Part shown: positions 24,567 to 32,518 of the stretch, piece after piece
Layout: each line of letters opens with the position of its first letter
Position numbering within the stretch: position 1 is the first letter of the stretch
Assembly: GCA_050252335.1 (NCBI GenBank)
Contig: JBFWLB010000015.1
Coordinates: forward strand, 1-51,941
DNA: 51,941 bases
Direction: 5' to 3'
From: Berkiella_A sp050252335
Lineage (GTDB): Bacteria; Pseudomonadota; Gammaproteobacteria; Berkiellales; Berkiellaceae
The notes under the pieces: model-generated
Told to the model about the DNA's origin: nothing
The model's database searches: none
The model's input: only the letters and a program-made list of their open reading frames with translations
Translations under genes and position numbers: made by a program

Positions 24567-24695
24567 TTAACCTTGTCTTTGCTTATGGCGAGGATCATCT
24601 TTACAAACTATGAATAAGGTTTTCTTATTTCGCTTTGTACGACTAACAACCTTACAGTGCTTACACATTTTTTTTATTGAAGCGCGAACTTTCAT
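24567..24695 (-). CDS. rpmJ: 50S ribosomal protein L36, with a four-residue insertion
   Basis: Read directly from the sequence: 42 aa starting MKVRASIKKMCKHCK and ending PRHKQRQG. The zinc ribbon is complete (C11, C14, C31, H37), so this is the zinc-binding form. Family members are normally 37-38 aa; here the loop between the second and third ligands (VVSRTKRNKKTLFIV) is four residues longer. It follows secY by 16 bp, as in E. coli. Confidence 0.95.
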   Translation of the reverse strand: MKVRASIKKMCKHCKVVSRTKRNKKTLFIVCKDDPRHKQRQG

Positions 24696-24711
24696 GATTA
24701 CCTCAAAAATC

Positions 24712-26046
24712 TTAACCTAATAATCCAAAGCCACCTGGACCACCACCTTTACCCTTTATATTTGCTTTTTTTAGCAGTGACTCATATTGTTGCGACATCA
24801 AATGAGCTTGCACTTGCGCAATGAAATCCATAATCACAACAACAACGATTAACAACGAAGTTCCACCAAAATAAAAAGGAACTTGCCACTGATAAACTAA
24901 AAATTCGGGCATTACTGCGACAGCTGTTATGTAAATTGCGCCAATCAACGTCAAACGTGTCATGACTTTGTCGATATAATTAGCTGTTTGCTCACCTGGA
25001 CGAATACCAGGAACAAAGGCACCAGAACGCTTTAAGTTGTCAGCTGTCTCTCTTGGATTAAATACCAGAGCCGTGTAGAAAAAACAGAAAAATATTATAC
25101 CGGTAGTTAGCAATAAAATATATGGAAGCTGGCCAGGTTGTAATGCCATGCTTATGTTATTCATCCAAGATAAACCACCTTCTGCTTTACCAAACCACTG
25201 TGCCAATGTAGCTGGAAACAAAATTAAGCTTGATGCAAAGATAGGTGGAATAACACCTGCCATATTAATTTTCAAAGGTAAATGACTTTGCTGTGCGGCA
25301 TACATCATTTTACCCTGCTGTCTTTTTGCGTAATTCACTGTAATACGTCTTTGGCCACGTTCTACAAATACAATGAAAGCAACGACTAGCAACATAACCG
25401 CAACTAAAAATACCAATGCTATAGGTTGCATTAAGCCTTGTCTTACTTGCTCAAAGGTATTACCAATTGCGCCGGGTAAACCGGAAACAATACCTGCAAA
25501 AATAATGAGCGATATTCCGTTGCCTACACCTTTTTCAGTGATTTTTTCACCTAGCCACATCAAGAACATAGTTCCTGTGACCAAAGAAAAGGTTGTTGTA
25601 ATATAAAATATAGCGCCAGTATGCATAGCAGCTGATCCTGCTAATACTTTACTCATACCGAAAGCTTGAAAAAATGCTAAAAACAACGTTCCATAGCGCG
25701 TATACTGCGCAATCTTTCTGCGACCTGTTTCGCCTTCTTTCTTCAACTGTTCTAATTTAGGAGATACGACCGTCATTAACTGCATGATAATGGATGCAGA
25801 TATATACGGCATAATACCTAGAGCAAATATAGATAGGCGCTGTAAGGCACCACCCGAAAAAACATTTGCTAAACCTAGAATATTACTTTGTAGATTTCCA
25901 AATAACTCGCTTAAACGACCTGGATCTATGCCTGGGACAGGTATGTGTGCTCCAATTCGAAATACCACGAGTCCCCAAAAAACAAACCATAAGCGTTGTT
26001 TGAGTTCTTTTAGTCCACTCGAATGCTGTCCACCCATCCCCTTCAT
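24712..26046 (-). CDS. secY: Protein translocase subunit SecY
   Basis: 444 aa (E. coli 443), the pore subunit of SecYEG, with ten predicted membrane helices. Conserved features are GIDPGRL near the N-terminus, the plug region (NIFSGGALQRLSIFALGIMP-like), and cytosolic loops C4/C5 (YAKRQQGK; FNPRETADNLKRSGAFVPGIRPG, quoted in part). Last-but-one gene of the spc operon, starting 3 bp after the rplO stop. Confidence 0.98.
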   Translation of the reverse strand: MKGMGGQHSSGLKELKQRLWFVFWGLVVFRIGAHIPVPGIDPGRLSELFGNLQSNILGLANVFSGGALQRLSIFALGIMPYISASIIMQLMTVVSPKLEQLKKEGETGRRKIAQYTRYGTLFLAFFQAFGMSKVLAGSAAMHTGAIFYITTTFSLVTGTMFLMWLGEKITEKGVGNGISLIIFAGIVSGLPGAIGNTFEQVRQGLMQPIALVFLVAVMLLVVAFIVFVERGQRRITVNYAKRQQGKMMYAAQQSHLPLKINMAGVIPPIFASSLILFPATLAQWFGKAEGGLSWMNNISMALQPGQLPYILLLTTGIIFFCFFYTALVFNPRETADNLKRSGAFVPGIRPGEQTANYIDKVMTRLTLIGAIYITAVAVMPEFLVYQWQVPFYFGGTSLLIVVVVIMDFIAQVQAHLMSQQYESLLKKANIKGKGGGPGGFGLLG

Positions 26047-26049
26047 AAA

Positions 26050-26493
26050 TTAATTCCCAGCCTCTACTGTGCCACCTGCTTTCAAAATAGCTTCTTTGGC
26101 ACCGTTTGTTAAACGAACTTCTGGCGCAATCTTCAAGGCTTTATTGATTTCGCCTTTCATCATGACTTTAACAAATTTGATATGTGCATTGACGATATTT
26201 GCTTCTTTTAAGGTCTGCAAATTCACTGTATCCACGTCCAATTGATTGAGTTCATTCAAACGGATTTCTTGTGATAACAATGATTTTCTTGAGCAAAAAC
26301 CAAATTTTGGTAAGCGTCTTTGCAAAGGCATTTGACCGCCCTCAAAACCAACTTTATGGTAACCACCAGAACGCGATTTCTGACCTTTGTGTCCACGTCC
26401 GCAGGTCTTGCCTAAACCACTACCAGGGCCACGACCAACTCTTCTCGCTGTTTGTTTTGAACCAACAGCAGGCTTTAAAGTATTTAACTTCAT
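26050..26493 (-). CDS. rplO: 50S ribosomal protein L15
   Basis: 147 aa (E. coli 144). The Gly/Arg-rich N-terminal extension that threads into 23S rRNA is conserved (RRVGRGPGSGLGKTCGRGHKG, shortened here to GRGPGSGLGKT), as is the KVGFEGGQMPLQRRLPKFGF segment. Adjacent to rpmD without a gap. Confidence 0.98.
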   Translation of the reverse strand: MKLNTLKPAVGSKQTARRVGRGPGSGLGKTCGRGHKGQKSRSGGYHKVGFEGGQMPLQRRLPKFGFCSRKSLLSQEIRLNELNQLDVDTVNLQTLKEANIVNAHIKFVKVMMKGEINKALKIAPEVRLTNGAKEAILKAGGTVEAGN

Positions 26494-26685
26494 TTAAAGC
26501 TCCCTTACTGAAACCATATAAGAAATTTGATTAATCATTCCACGGTTTTCAGGTGTATCGAGCACCTCAACTGTCTGGTTAATGCGTCTTAATCCGATAC
26601 CGTTGGCACTTGCAATATGATTCTTTTTTCTGCCTGATAAACTTTTAGTTAAAGTGACAGACACATATTTCGCTTGATTAGACAT
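26494..26685 (-). CDS. rpmD: 50S ribosomal protein L30
   Basis: 63 aa from the ATG at 26685 (E. coli 59). The start codon overlaps the end of rpsE as ATGTCTAA, an 8-bp overlap that suggests translational coupling; a longer frame to 26736 is only the overlap with rpsE. The core KSLSGRKKNHIASANGIGLR matches the family. Confidence 0.97.
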   Translation of the reverse strand: MSNQAKYVSVTLTKSLSGRKKNHIASANGIGLRRINQTVEVLDTPENRGMINQISYMVSVREL

Positions 26686-27199
26686 TTGATTTTTCGCCTG
26701 TAATTTCTTCAACCGTTTTACCACGCTTGTCCGCAATTGTAGAAGGAGAATAAGAATTCTTTAGACCCTTCATTGTTGCACGAACAACGTTGACCGGATT
26801 GGTTGATCCATAGCATTTTGCCAATATATTGTGCAAACCTGCTACTTCGAAAATAGCTCTCATTGCACCACCTGCAATAAGACCTGTACCATCAGACGCA
26901 GGCTTCATGAGTACTTTTGAAGCACCATGTTCTGAAATAATTGTATGATGGAGGGTATCGCCTTTCATTGGGATGGTAATGAGATTTCGTTTAGCGTTTT
27001 CCATTGCTTTACGAATTGCCTCTGGCACTTCTCTTGCTTTACCACGACCGACACCAACTCTACCCTGTCCGTTACCAACAACAGTCAACGCAGAGAAACC
27101 AAAGATACGTCCACCCTTAACTACTTTTGCAGTTCTGCGAACTTCAATTAGTCTTTCTTCGTATTGTCCTTCGGTAATTTCATTAGCTGATTGTGACAT
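26678..27199 (-). CDS. rpsE: 30S ribosomal protein S5
   Basis: 173 aa (E. coli 167). The ATG at 27199 has GAGGA at 8-9 bp; the upstream TTG at 27214 is part of that leader. The S5 double-stranded-RNA-binding fold is seen at KVVKGGRIFGFSALTVVGNG, and the decoding-fidelity region GxGxGKAxEVPxAI at GRVGVGRGKAREVPEAIRKA. No known spectinomycin or ram change is evident by eye. Confidence 0.98.
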   Translation of the reverse strand: MSQSANEITEGQYEERLIEVRRTAKVVKGGRIFGFSALTVVGNGQGRVGVGRGKAREVPEAIRKAMENAKRNLITIPMKGDTLHHTIISEHGASKVLMKPASDGTGLIAGGAMRAIFEVAGLHNILAKCYGSTNPVNVVRATMKGLKNSYSPSTIADKRGKTVEEITGEKSNV

Positions 27200-27210
27200 T
27201 AAAAGATTCC

Positions 27211-27579
27211 TCAAACGTTTACGCCATTTTCACGCACTGTTTCAACAAAGGCTTTCAAACGGCCTTGGTATTTAAAACCACCTCTATCTGAAGCAACTTT
27301 TTCAACACCTGCTTGCTTAGCTCTTGCTGCTAGTAATTTACCAACTTCAGTCGCCACTTCAGTTTTACTTTTGCCATTTAACTTTGCGCGTAACTCTTTA
27401 TCTAAACTACTCGCACAAGCCAAAACTTTACCGCCTTCAGCAGCAATAATTTGGCCATAAATATGGCGAGGTGTGCGATGTAAACAAAGTCTAGCTATAC
27501 CTGTTTCTGCACCAAGTTTTTTAATGTGTAGAGTCGTTTTTTGGCTTCTACGTAAACGCTGTGAACGTTTATTAATCAT
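27211..27579 (-). CDS. rplR: 50S ribosomal protein L18
   Basis: 122 aa (E. coli 117), a 5S rRNA-binding protein. It keeps LCLHRTPRHIYGQII and the C-terminal DRGGFKYQGRLKAFVETVRE. It lies between rplF and rpsE in the spc operon. Confidence 0.98.
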   Translation of the reverse strand: MINKRSQRLRRSQKTTLHIKKLGAETGIARLCLHRTPRHIYGQIIAAEGGKVLACASSLDKELRAKLNGKSKTEVATEVGKLLAARAKQAGVEKVASDRGGFKYQGRLKAFVETVRENGVNV

Positions 27580-27592
27580 ACACTGCCCTTAG

Positions 27593-28153
27593 TTATTTCT
27601 TTTTGGTCTCTTTCAAAATAATACGTTCGTCATGGTAACGGATACCTTTGCCTTTATAAGGCTCTGGTTTTCTAATGCCCTTACGAATATTTCTAATATC
27701 CGCAGCTACCTGACCAACCAAATGCTTTTCGATACCCTTCACGATAATTTCTGTCGCGCTAGGTGATTCAAAAACAATGCCTTCCGGTGCTGTATATTCA
27801 ACAGGATGGGATAGACCAAGCGTTAAATTCAGCTTTGTTGTTTTACCAGCAGCAACTACTTGTGCTCTGTAACCTACGCCTACCAACACTAATTTCTTTT
27901 CAAAACCATTGGTAACACCATGAACATGGTTGCTTAACAATGCACGTGTTGTGCCTGCTAATGCATTACCGTTTGTTAGTCCTTCGCTTGGTTTGACGGT
28001 TATTTCGTTATTTGCATACTCAACACAAATACCTTGAATTAACGGCTGTGTTAATTCACCTTTAGAACCTTTAACCTTTACAAGACTAGCTTCTATTTTG
28101 ATATCCACACCGTTTGGAACTGGTATGGGCTTTCTTGCTACTCTAGATGACAT
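27593..28153 (-). CDS. rplF: 50S ribosomal protein L6
   Basis: 186 aa (E. coli 177). Two L6 folds are seen; the signature PEPYKGKGIRYHDERI is near the C-terminus. The extra residues are at the two ends (basic ETKKK tail and start). Start MSSRVARKPIPVPNGV is the family start. Confidence 0.98.
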   Translation of the reverse strand: MSSRVARKPIPVPNGVDIKIEASLVKVKGSKGELTQPLIQGICVEYANNEITVKPSEGLTNGNALAGTTRALLSNHVHGVTNGFEKKLVLVGVGYRAQVVAAGKTTKLNLTLGLSHPVEYTAPEGIVFESPSATEIIVKGIEKHLVGQVAADIRNIRKGIRKPEPYKGKGIRYHDERIILKETKKK

Positions 28154-28171
28154 ATCATTATCCCACTCAGT

Positions 28172-28567
28172 TTAAGCCACAAAACATAATACTTCGCCGC
28201 CTTGACCTAGCTTGCGCGCATCACGGCCCGACATTACGCCCTTAGAAGTAGAAACGATAGCAATGCCTAAACCGTCCATTACTTCAGGAATTTCATCACT
28301 GGAAAAATATCTTCTTAATCCAGGCGTACTCACTCTTTTAATCGTGTCGATAACAGGTTTTCCGTTAAAATATTTCAACTGAATTGTTAATTCAGGTTTT
28401 GCTTTGTCATCATTAACAGAAAACTTCTCAATATAACCTTCTGCTTGTAGCACTTTTGCTATAGCAGCTTTGAATTTTGAAGCAGGCATCGTAACACTGT
28501 CAAAGTGCGCTTTATGTGCATTTCGAATTCTTGTTAACATATCAGCAATTGGATCTTGCATACTCAT
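28172..28567 (-). CDS. rpsH: 30S ribosomal protein S8
   Basis: 131 aa (E. coli 130). S8 binds 16S rRNA helix 21 and, in E. coli, represses the spc operon at the L5 coding region. Start MSMQDPIADMLTRIRNA and C-terminal GxGIAIVSTSKGVMSGRDAR are conserved. Confidence 0.98.
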   Translation of the reverse strand: MSMQDPIADMLTRIRNAHKAHFDSVTMPASKFKAAIAKVLQAEGYIEKFSVNDDKAKPELTIQLKYFNGKPVIDTIKRVSTPGLRRYFSSDEIPEVMDGLGIAIVSTSKGVMSGRDARKLGQGGEVLCFVA

Positions 28568-28592
28568 AACTTTAATAAACCTCTTTCAGGTG

Positions 28593-28895
28593 TTACCAAC
28601 TTGATTTAACTAGGCCAGGAACTTCACCACGCATAGCAAGTTCTCTTAACATATTTCGACAAACACCAAACTTTCTATAAACGCCTCTCGCACGGCCTGT
28701 CAATTTGCATCTATGAGACAAACGAACGTAAGAAGAATCCCTAGGCAACTTTTCCATTTCAGATAATACTTGATATTTTTCTTCAATAGACAAAGATGGA
28801 TCGCTTAGCTTTTGCTTTAATGCTTCTCTCTTTTCACGATGTCGTTGCAAGTAAATTCTCTTATCTTCACGACGCATCATTCGGTTGCTTGCCAT
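28593..28895 (-). CDS. rpsN: 30S ribosomal protein S14 (long form)
   Basis: 100 aa, the long proteobacterial form (E. coli 101) without the CXXC pairs of the zinc-binding short form. The C-terminus RCKLTGRARGVYRKFGVCRN and RGEVPGLVKSSW is conserved. The zinc-independent type means S14 needs no Zur-controlled replacement here. Confidence 0.98.
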   Translation of the reverse strand: MASNRMMRREDKRIYLQRHREKREALKQKLSDPSLSIEEKYQVLSEMEKLPRDSSYVRLSHRCKLTGRARGVYRKFGVCRNMLRELAMRGEVPGLVKSSW

Positions 28896-28909
28896 ATTAA
28901 TATGCCTCT

Positions 28910-29503
28910 TTAAACTTTTTGTTCCCTGAAGGGTAAATTGAACGCTTTTAATAACGCGTACGCTTCTGCATCAGTTTTTGCAGTTGTTGTGATAGTAATA
29001 TCTAAACCACGTAAGCTATCAACCTTTTCATATTCTACTTCTGGAAAGGTAATTTGTTCTTTAATACCTAAGCTGTAATTGCCTCTTGAATCAAAAGAAC
29101 GAGGATTAATACCTCTAAAATCTCTCACTCGTGGAAGCGCAACGGTAACGAGTCTATCCAAGAATTCATACATTCTATTGTTACGCAAAGTAACTTTACA
29201 GCCAATGGGCCAACCTTCTCTGATTTTAAAACCAGCGATAGATTTTCTTGTTTTTGTGATTACTGCTTTTTGACCAGCGATCAATGTTAATTGTTCTTCT
29301 GCGAACTTAACAATTTTCTTATCTTCAGCTGCTTTGCCAACACCCATGTTAAGGGTGATTTTTTCAATTTTTGGCACTTGCATAACATTGCTATAATTGA
29401 ATTGCTTCATTAACTGAGGCGCAACAACTTCTAAATATTTTGTTTTTAAACGCGCTACATTTGTATTTTCTGCTGCAGCTTTTGTTGTTTTTTGCTTAGA
29501 CAT
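28910..29503 (-). CDS. rplE: 50S ribosomal protein L5
   Basis: 197 aa (E. coli 179), contacting 5S rRNA and S13. The core from ARLKTKYLEVVAPQLMKQF on is standard (PKIEKITLNMGVG; DFRGINPRSFDSRGNYSLGI). A basic, Ala-rich N-terminal extension of ~16 residues (MSKQKTTKAAAENTNV) is extra. The start overlaps the rplX stop by 8 bp (ATGTCTAA), like rpmD on rpsE, and is preceded by GAGGTG. Confidence 0.97.
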   Translation of the reverse strand: MSKQKTTKAAAENTNVARLKTKYLEVVAPQLMKQFNYSNVMQVPKIEKITLNMGVGKAAEDKKIVKFAEEQLTLIAGQKAVITKTRKSIAGFKIREGWPIGCKVTLRNNRMYEFLDRLVTVALPRVRDFRGINPRSFDSRGNYSLGIKEQITFPEVEYEKVDSLRGLDITITTTAKTDAEAYALLKAFNLPFREQKV

Positions 29504-29834
29504 CTACCACCTCGTTAGAAGCTTTAAAATAGCGAACTTTTCTTCCATCTTCTAAAGTCTTCATGCCAACTCGACTTGCCTCATTAGAGGTTGGATCAAG
29601 CAACATAACATTGGAGTTATGAATAGGCTTTTCCTTAGGGATGATTCCACCTGGTTTTTGCAGTTGTGGATTTCCGCGAGTATGTCTCTTTACAACATTG
29701 ATTCCTTCAACAAGTACATATAAGCCTTGTTGTGGTTTACTTTTCTTGGTCAAAACGGACAAAATTTTTCCAGTTCGACCTTTATCTTTACCTGTTATAA
29801 CTTTGACTAAATCGCCTTTTTTAATTTTACGCAT
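29496..29834 (-). CDS. rplX: 50S ribosomal protein L24
   Basis: 112 aa from the ATG at 29834 (E. coli 104). The KOW motif KKGDLVKVITGKDKGRTGKI is at the N-terminus. A GTG at 29843 could add three residues but the ATG gives the family start (MRKIKKGD). L24 is an early assembly initiator of the 50S subunit. Confidence 0.97.
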   Translation of the reverse strand: MRKIKKGDLVKVITGKDKGRTGKILSVLTKKSKPQQGLYVLVEGINVVKRHTRGNPQLQKPGGIIPKEKPIHNSNVMLLDPTSNEASRVGMKTLEDGRKVRYFKASNEVVDV

Positions 29835-29845
29835 AATGCTCACTC

Positions 29846-30211
29846 TTAAAGGACTTCTGGTGCTAGAGAAATAATCTTCATGAACTTGTTTCTAAGTTCT
29901 CTGGTGACTGGCCCGAATATACGAGTGCCTACAGGCTGCATTTGCTCTGTGAGCAAAACGGCTGCATTACCGTCGAATCGAATTAAAGAGCCATCGTCTC
30001 TTCTAATGCCTTTCCGGGTACGAACGACAACAGCAAAAAGCACGTCACCTTTCTTTACTTTGCCTCTAGGAATGGCTTCTTTGACAGTTATTCTGATAAC
30101 ATCACCAATGCCGGCGTATCGTCTCTTTGACCCACCTAACACTTTGATGCACATCACTCTGCGTGCGCCGCTGTTGTCTGCCACATCGAGCACACTTTGC
30201 ATCTGAATCAT
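29846..30211 (-). CDS. rplN: 50S ribosomal protein L14
   Basis: 121 aa (E. coli 123). The family signature VLDVADNSGARRVMCIKVLG is at the N-terminus. First gene of the spc operon in the classic order; here it follows rpsQ after a 95-bp gap (30212-30306) that may hold an operon boundary. Confidence 0.98.
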   Translation of the reverse strand: MIQMQSVLDVADNSGARRVMCIKVLGGSKRRYAGIGDVIRITVKEAIPRGKVKKGDVLFAVVVRTRKGIRRDDGSLIRFDGNAAVLLTEQMQPVGTRIFGPVTRELRNKFMKIISLAPEVL

Positions 30212-30306
30212 GATTTCACTCCGACTTCACAATACGATATGGCCAAAAGGCCAAGATTTTATCACTCTTATGTTCTTTAGTGAATGCCCATATTTAACAA
30301 TCAAGA
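30212..30306 (-). promoter_or_regulatory. S10/spc operon boundary, small hairpin
   Basis: This is the only sizeable gap inside the S10-spc cluster. On the minus strand TTGGCC-TTTT-GGCCA forms a short hairpin (centre ~30248). TTGATT ~15 bp after rpsQ could be a -35, but no convincing -10 follows. In E. coli the spc promoter lies at the same place. Confidence 0.35.
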
Positions 30307-30573
30307 CTAACTTAATTGGTTTTTAGCAGCTTCTACTATTTTAACCAATGCCCAAGTCTTGGTTTTTGACACAGGACGAACCTGTTTAATCTCAACCAAA
30401 TCACCCATATGGCACTGATTATTCTCATCGTGAATGTGATACTTAGTTCTACTTCTCATTACCTTACCGTAGGTTTCGTGGCGCTTAGCCCACTCAACAA
30501 CAACAGTTCTAGTTTTGTCTCTGCTATCACCAATGACACGTCCAACTAAGGTACGAATAATTTTCTCAGCCAT
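30307..30573 (-). CDS. rpsQ: 30S ribosomal protein S17
   Basis: 88 aa (E. coli 84), an OB-fold 16S rRNA-binding protein. LVGRVIGDSRDKTRTVVVEW and the KYHIHDENNQCHMGDLVEI segment are conserved. Last gene of the S10 operon. Confidence 0.98.
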   Translation of the reverse strand: MAEKIIRTLVGRVIGDSRDKTRTVVVEWAKRHETYGKVMRSRTKYHIHDENNQCHMGDLVEIKQVRPVSKTKTWALVKIVEAAKNQLS

Positions 30574-30578
30574 TAGGA

Positions 30579-30770
30579 CTATCCTCTTTGCTTCTCAGTT
30601 AAAATTGTTTTTACACGTGCAATGTTTTTTCGAATTTCACGAATACGGTGGGTTGTTTTAACTTGACCGTTACTCACTTGCATTTTCAAAACAAACTGCT
30701 CTGTACGGAACTCAGAAAGTACTTTCTTCAGAGCTTCCATATCAAGAGATTTTAAGCTATCAATTTTCAT
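30579..30770 (-). CDS. rpmC: 50S ribosomal protein L29
   Basis: 63 aa, equal to E. coli L29. It forms two helices near the peptide exit tunnel; the signature FRTEQFVLKMQ...NGQVKTTHRIREIRKNIAR is seen (quoted in pieces). Directly abuts rplP. Confidence 0.98.
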   Translation of the reverse strand: MKIDSLKSLDMEALKKVLSEFRTEQFVLKMQVSNGQVKTTHRIREIRKNIARVKTILTEKQRG

Positions 30771-31184
30771 CTACATCACCGTTCTTGCAACTAGTTCAGT
30801 TTTAACTGGAAGTTTTGCCGCCGCTAATTGAAAGGCTTGCATAGCAACTTCTTGTGTTACACCTTGAATTTCATAGAGAACTTTTCCAGGCTGCACGAGT
30901 GATACATAGTACTCAACGTTACCCTTACCTTTACCCTGTCTGACTTCCAAAGGTTTTTGTGTAATTGGTTTATCTGGAAATATGCGTATCCAAATCTTAC
31001 CGCCACGCTTAATAAAACGCGTCATTGCTCGTCTAGCGGCCTCGATTTGTCTTGCTGTAATACGACCTCTTTCTACAGTTTTCAAACCGAAATCACCAAA
31101 ACTCACATCGCTTCCCCGATGCGCTAAACCTCGGTTACGGCCTTTGTGCTGTTTTCTATATTTTGTCCGTTTTGGTTGTAGCAT
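30771..31184 (-). CDS. rplP: 50S ribosomal protein L16
   Basis: 137 aa from the ATG at 31184 (E. coli 136), preceded by AGGGGG. The frame to 31205 overlaps rpsC and is not the start. MLQPKRTKYRKQHKGRNRG, GRITARQIEAARRA and the RIFPDKPITQKPLEVRQGKGKG loop, whose arginine is a hydroxylation target in E. coli, are conserved. Confidence 0.98.
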   Translation of the reverse strand: MLQPKRTKYRKQHKGRNRGLAHRGSDVSFGDFGLKTVERGRITARQIEAARRAMTRFIKRGGKIWIRIFPDKPITQKPLEVRQGKGKGNVEYYVSLVQPGKVLYEIQGVTQEVAMQAFQLAAAKLPVKTELVARTVM

Positions 31185-31194
31185 GAAATGCCCC

Positions 31195-31872
31195 CTACGC
31201 TTCAACAGCAGCAGCGTCAGCGTGACTACCTGCTGTCAAGTCTTTATCTAAAATTTCGCCCTTGAAAATCCAAACTTTAACGCCAATGATTCCATAGGTG
31301 GTTTTGGCGCGTCCTTCGGCATAGTCGATATCCGCACGGAAAGTATGTAATGGCACACGGCCTTCACGATACCATTCGGTTCTTGCGATCTCAGCACCGC
31401 CTAATCTACCAGAAACACAGATTTTCACGCCTAAAGCACCAAATCTCATTGCGTTACTGACCGCACGCTTCATAGCTCTTCTGAACATAACGCGTCGCTC
31501 TAATTGTTGAGCAATACTTTCAGCAACCAAATAAGCATCTAATTCAGGGCGTCTAATTTCTTCAATATTAACATGCACAGGCACGCTCATAATTTGAGAA
31601 ATTTTTCGTCTTAATTCTTCAATATCTTCACCTTTCTTACCAATTACCACACCTGGTCTTGCGGTGTGTATGGTAATGCGAGCATTCTTTGCAGGTCTTT
31701 CAATTTGAATACGGCTTACAAATGCATTTGCTAAACGCTGTCTTAGATATTTACGTGTTTTAATATCACTTAATAGTGTTTCAGGGTAGCTCTTTGCATT
31801 CGCATACCACATCGAACGATGTGTTTCGATAATACCTAAGCGTATACCTGTCGGATGTACTTTTTGACCCAT
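31195..31872 (-). CDS. rpsC: 30S ribosomal protein S3
   Basis: 225 aa (E. coli 233). An N-terminal KH domain has the motif PGVVIGKKGEDIEELR; the C-terminal S3 domain has RAMKRAVSNAMRFGALGVKI. It lies at the mRNA entry channel. GAGAGGG precedes the ATG. Confidence 0.98.
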   Translation of the reverse strand: MGQKVHPTGIRLGIIETHRSMWYANAKSYPETLLSDIKTRKYLRQRLANAFVSRIQIERPAKNARITIHTARPGVVIGKKGEDIEELRRKISQIMSVPVHVNIEEIRRPELDAYLVAESIAQQLERRVMFRRAMKRAVSNAMRFGALGVKICVSGRLGGAEIARTEWYREGRVPLHTFRADIDYAEGRAKTTYGIIGVKVWIFKGEILDKDLTAGSHADAAAVEA

Positions 31873-31883
31873 GAAAACCCTCT

Positions 31884-32222
31884 CTACGATTCTATTTCAC
31901 CAACCACAATTTTAATGTGGCTGCGACGTTTTAAGATTCTGTTGCCTCTACCTTTAGCTCTTGGTCTAAAACGCTTTAACATAGGGGCTTCGTCAACCAT
32001 AATTGATTGAACTTTCAGATCATCAATATCCAACCCTAGATTATGCTCAGCATTAGATATTGCAGAATCGAGAACTTTCTTAATAATTTGAGCTGCTTTC
32101 TTCTCGATATATTGCAACTTCTCAACAGCCTTCTCAACTTGCATTCCTCGGATTTCGTTTGCTACCAGACGACATTTCTGAGGAGATAATTGAGCATTTC
32201 TCAATATTGCTTGCGCTGACAT
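31884..32222 (-). CDS. rplV: 50S ribosomal protein L22
   Basis: 112 aa (E. coli 110). The beta-hairpin that lines the exit tunnel is intact (RFRPRAKGRGNRILKRRSHI), with no deletion of the type that gives macrolide resistance. Confidence 0.98.
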   Translation of the reverse strand: MSAQAILRNAQLSPQKCRLVANEIRGMQVEKAVEKLQYIEKKAAQIIKKVLDSAISNAEHNLGLDIDDLKVQSIMVDEAPMLKRFRPRAKGRGNRILKRRSHIKIVVGEIES

Positions 32223-32231
32223 TTAACTCTC

Positions 32232-32516
32232 CTACTTCTTGGTCTTTTTATCACCAGAATGACTACGAAATGTTCTGGTGGCTGCAAATTCGCCGAGCTT
32301 GTGGCCAACCATGTTTTCACCAATCAGTACTGGTATAAACTTGTTTCCACAGTGCACCATCAAGGTAATGCCTACGAATTCAGGAATGATTGTGCTACGT
32401 CTTGAGTAAGTCTCAACAACGACACGGCCTCTGGCACCTGCTTTTTCACGAGCATTTACCACTTTTTTTAATAATTTTGGACTGCAATACGGTCCTTTTT
32501 TTAATGAACGAGCCAC
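32232..32516 (-). CDS. rpsS: 30S ribosomal protein S19
   Basis: 94 aa (E. coli 92). MARSLKKGPY start and GHKLGEFAATRTFRSHSGDKK end are standard. It lies in the head of the small subunit and contacts S13. Confidence 0.98.
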   Translation of the reverse strand: MARSLKKGPYCSPKLLKKVVNAREKAGARGRVVVETYSRRSTIIPEFVGITLMVHCGNKFIPVLIGENMVGHKLGEFAATRTFRSHSGDKKTKK

Positions 32517-32518
32517 CC

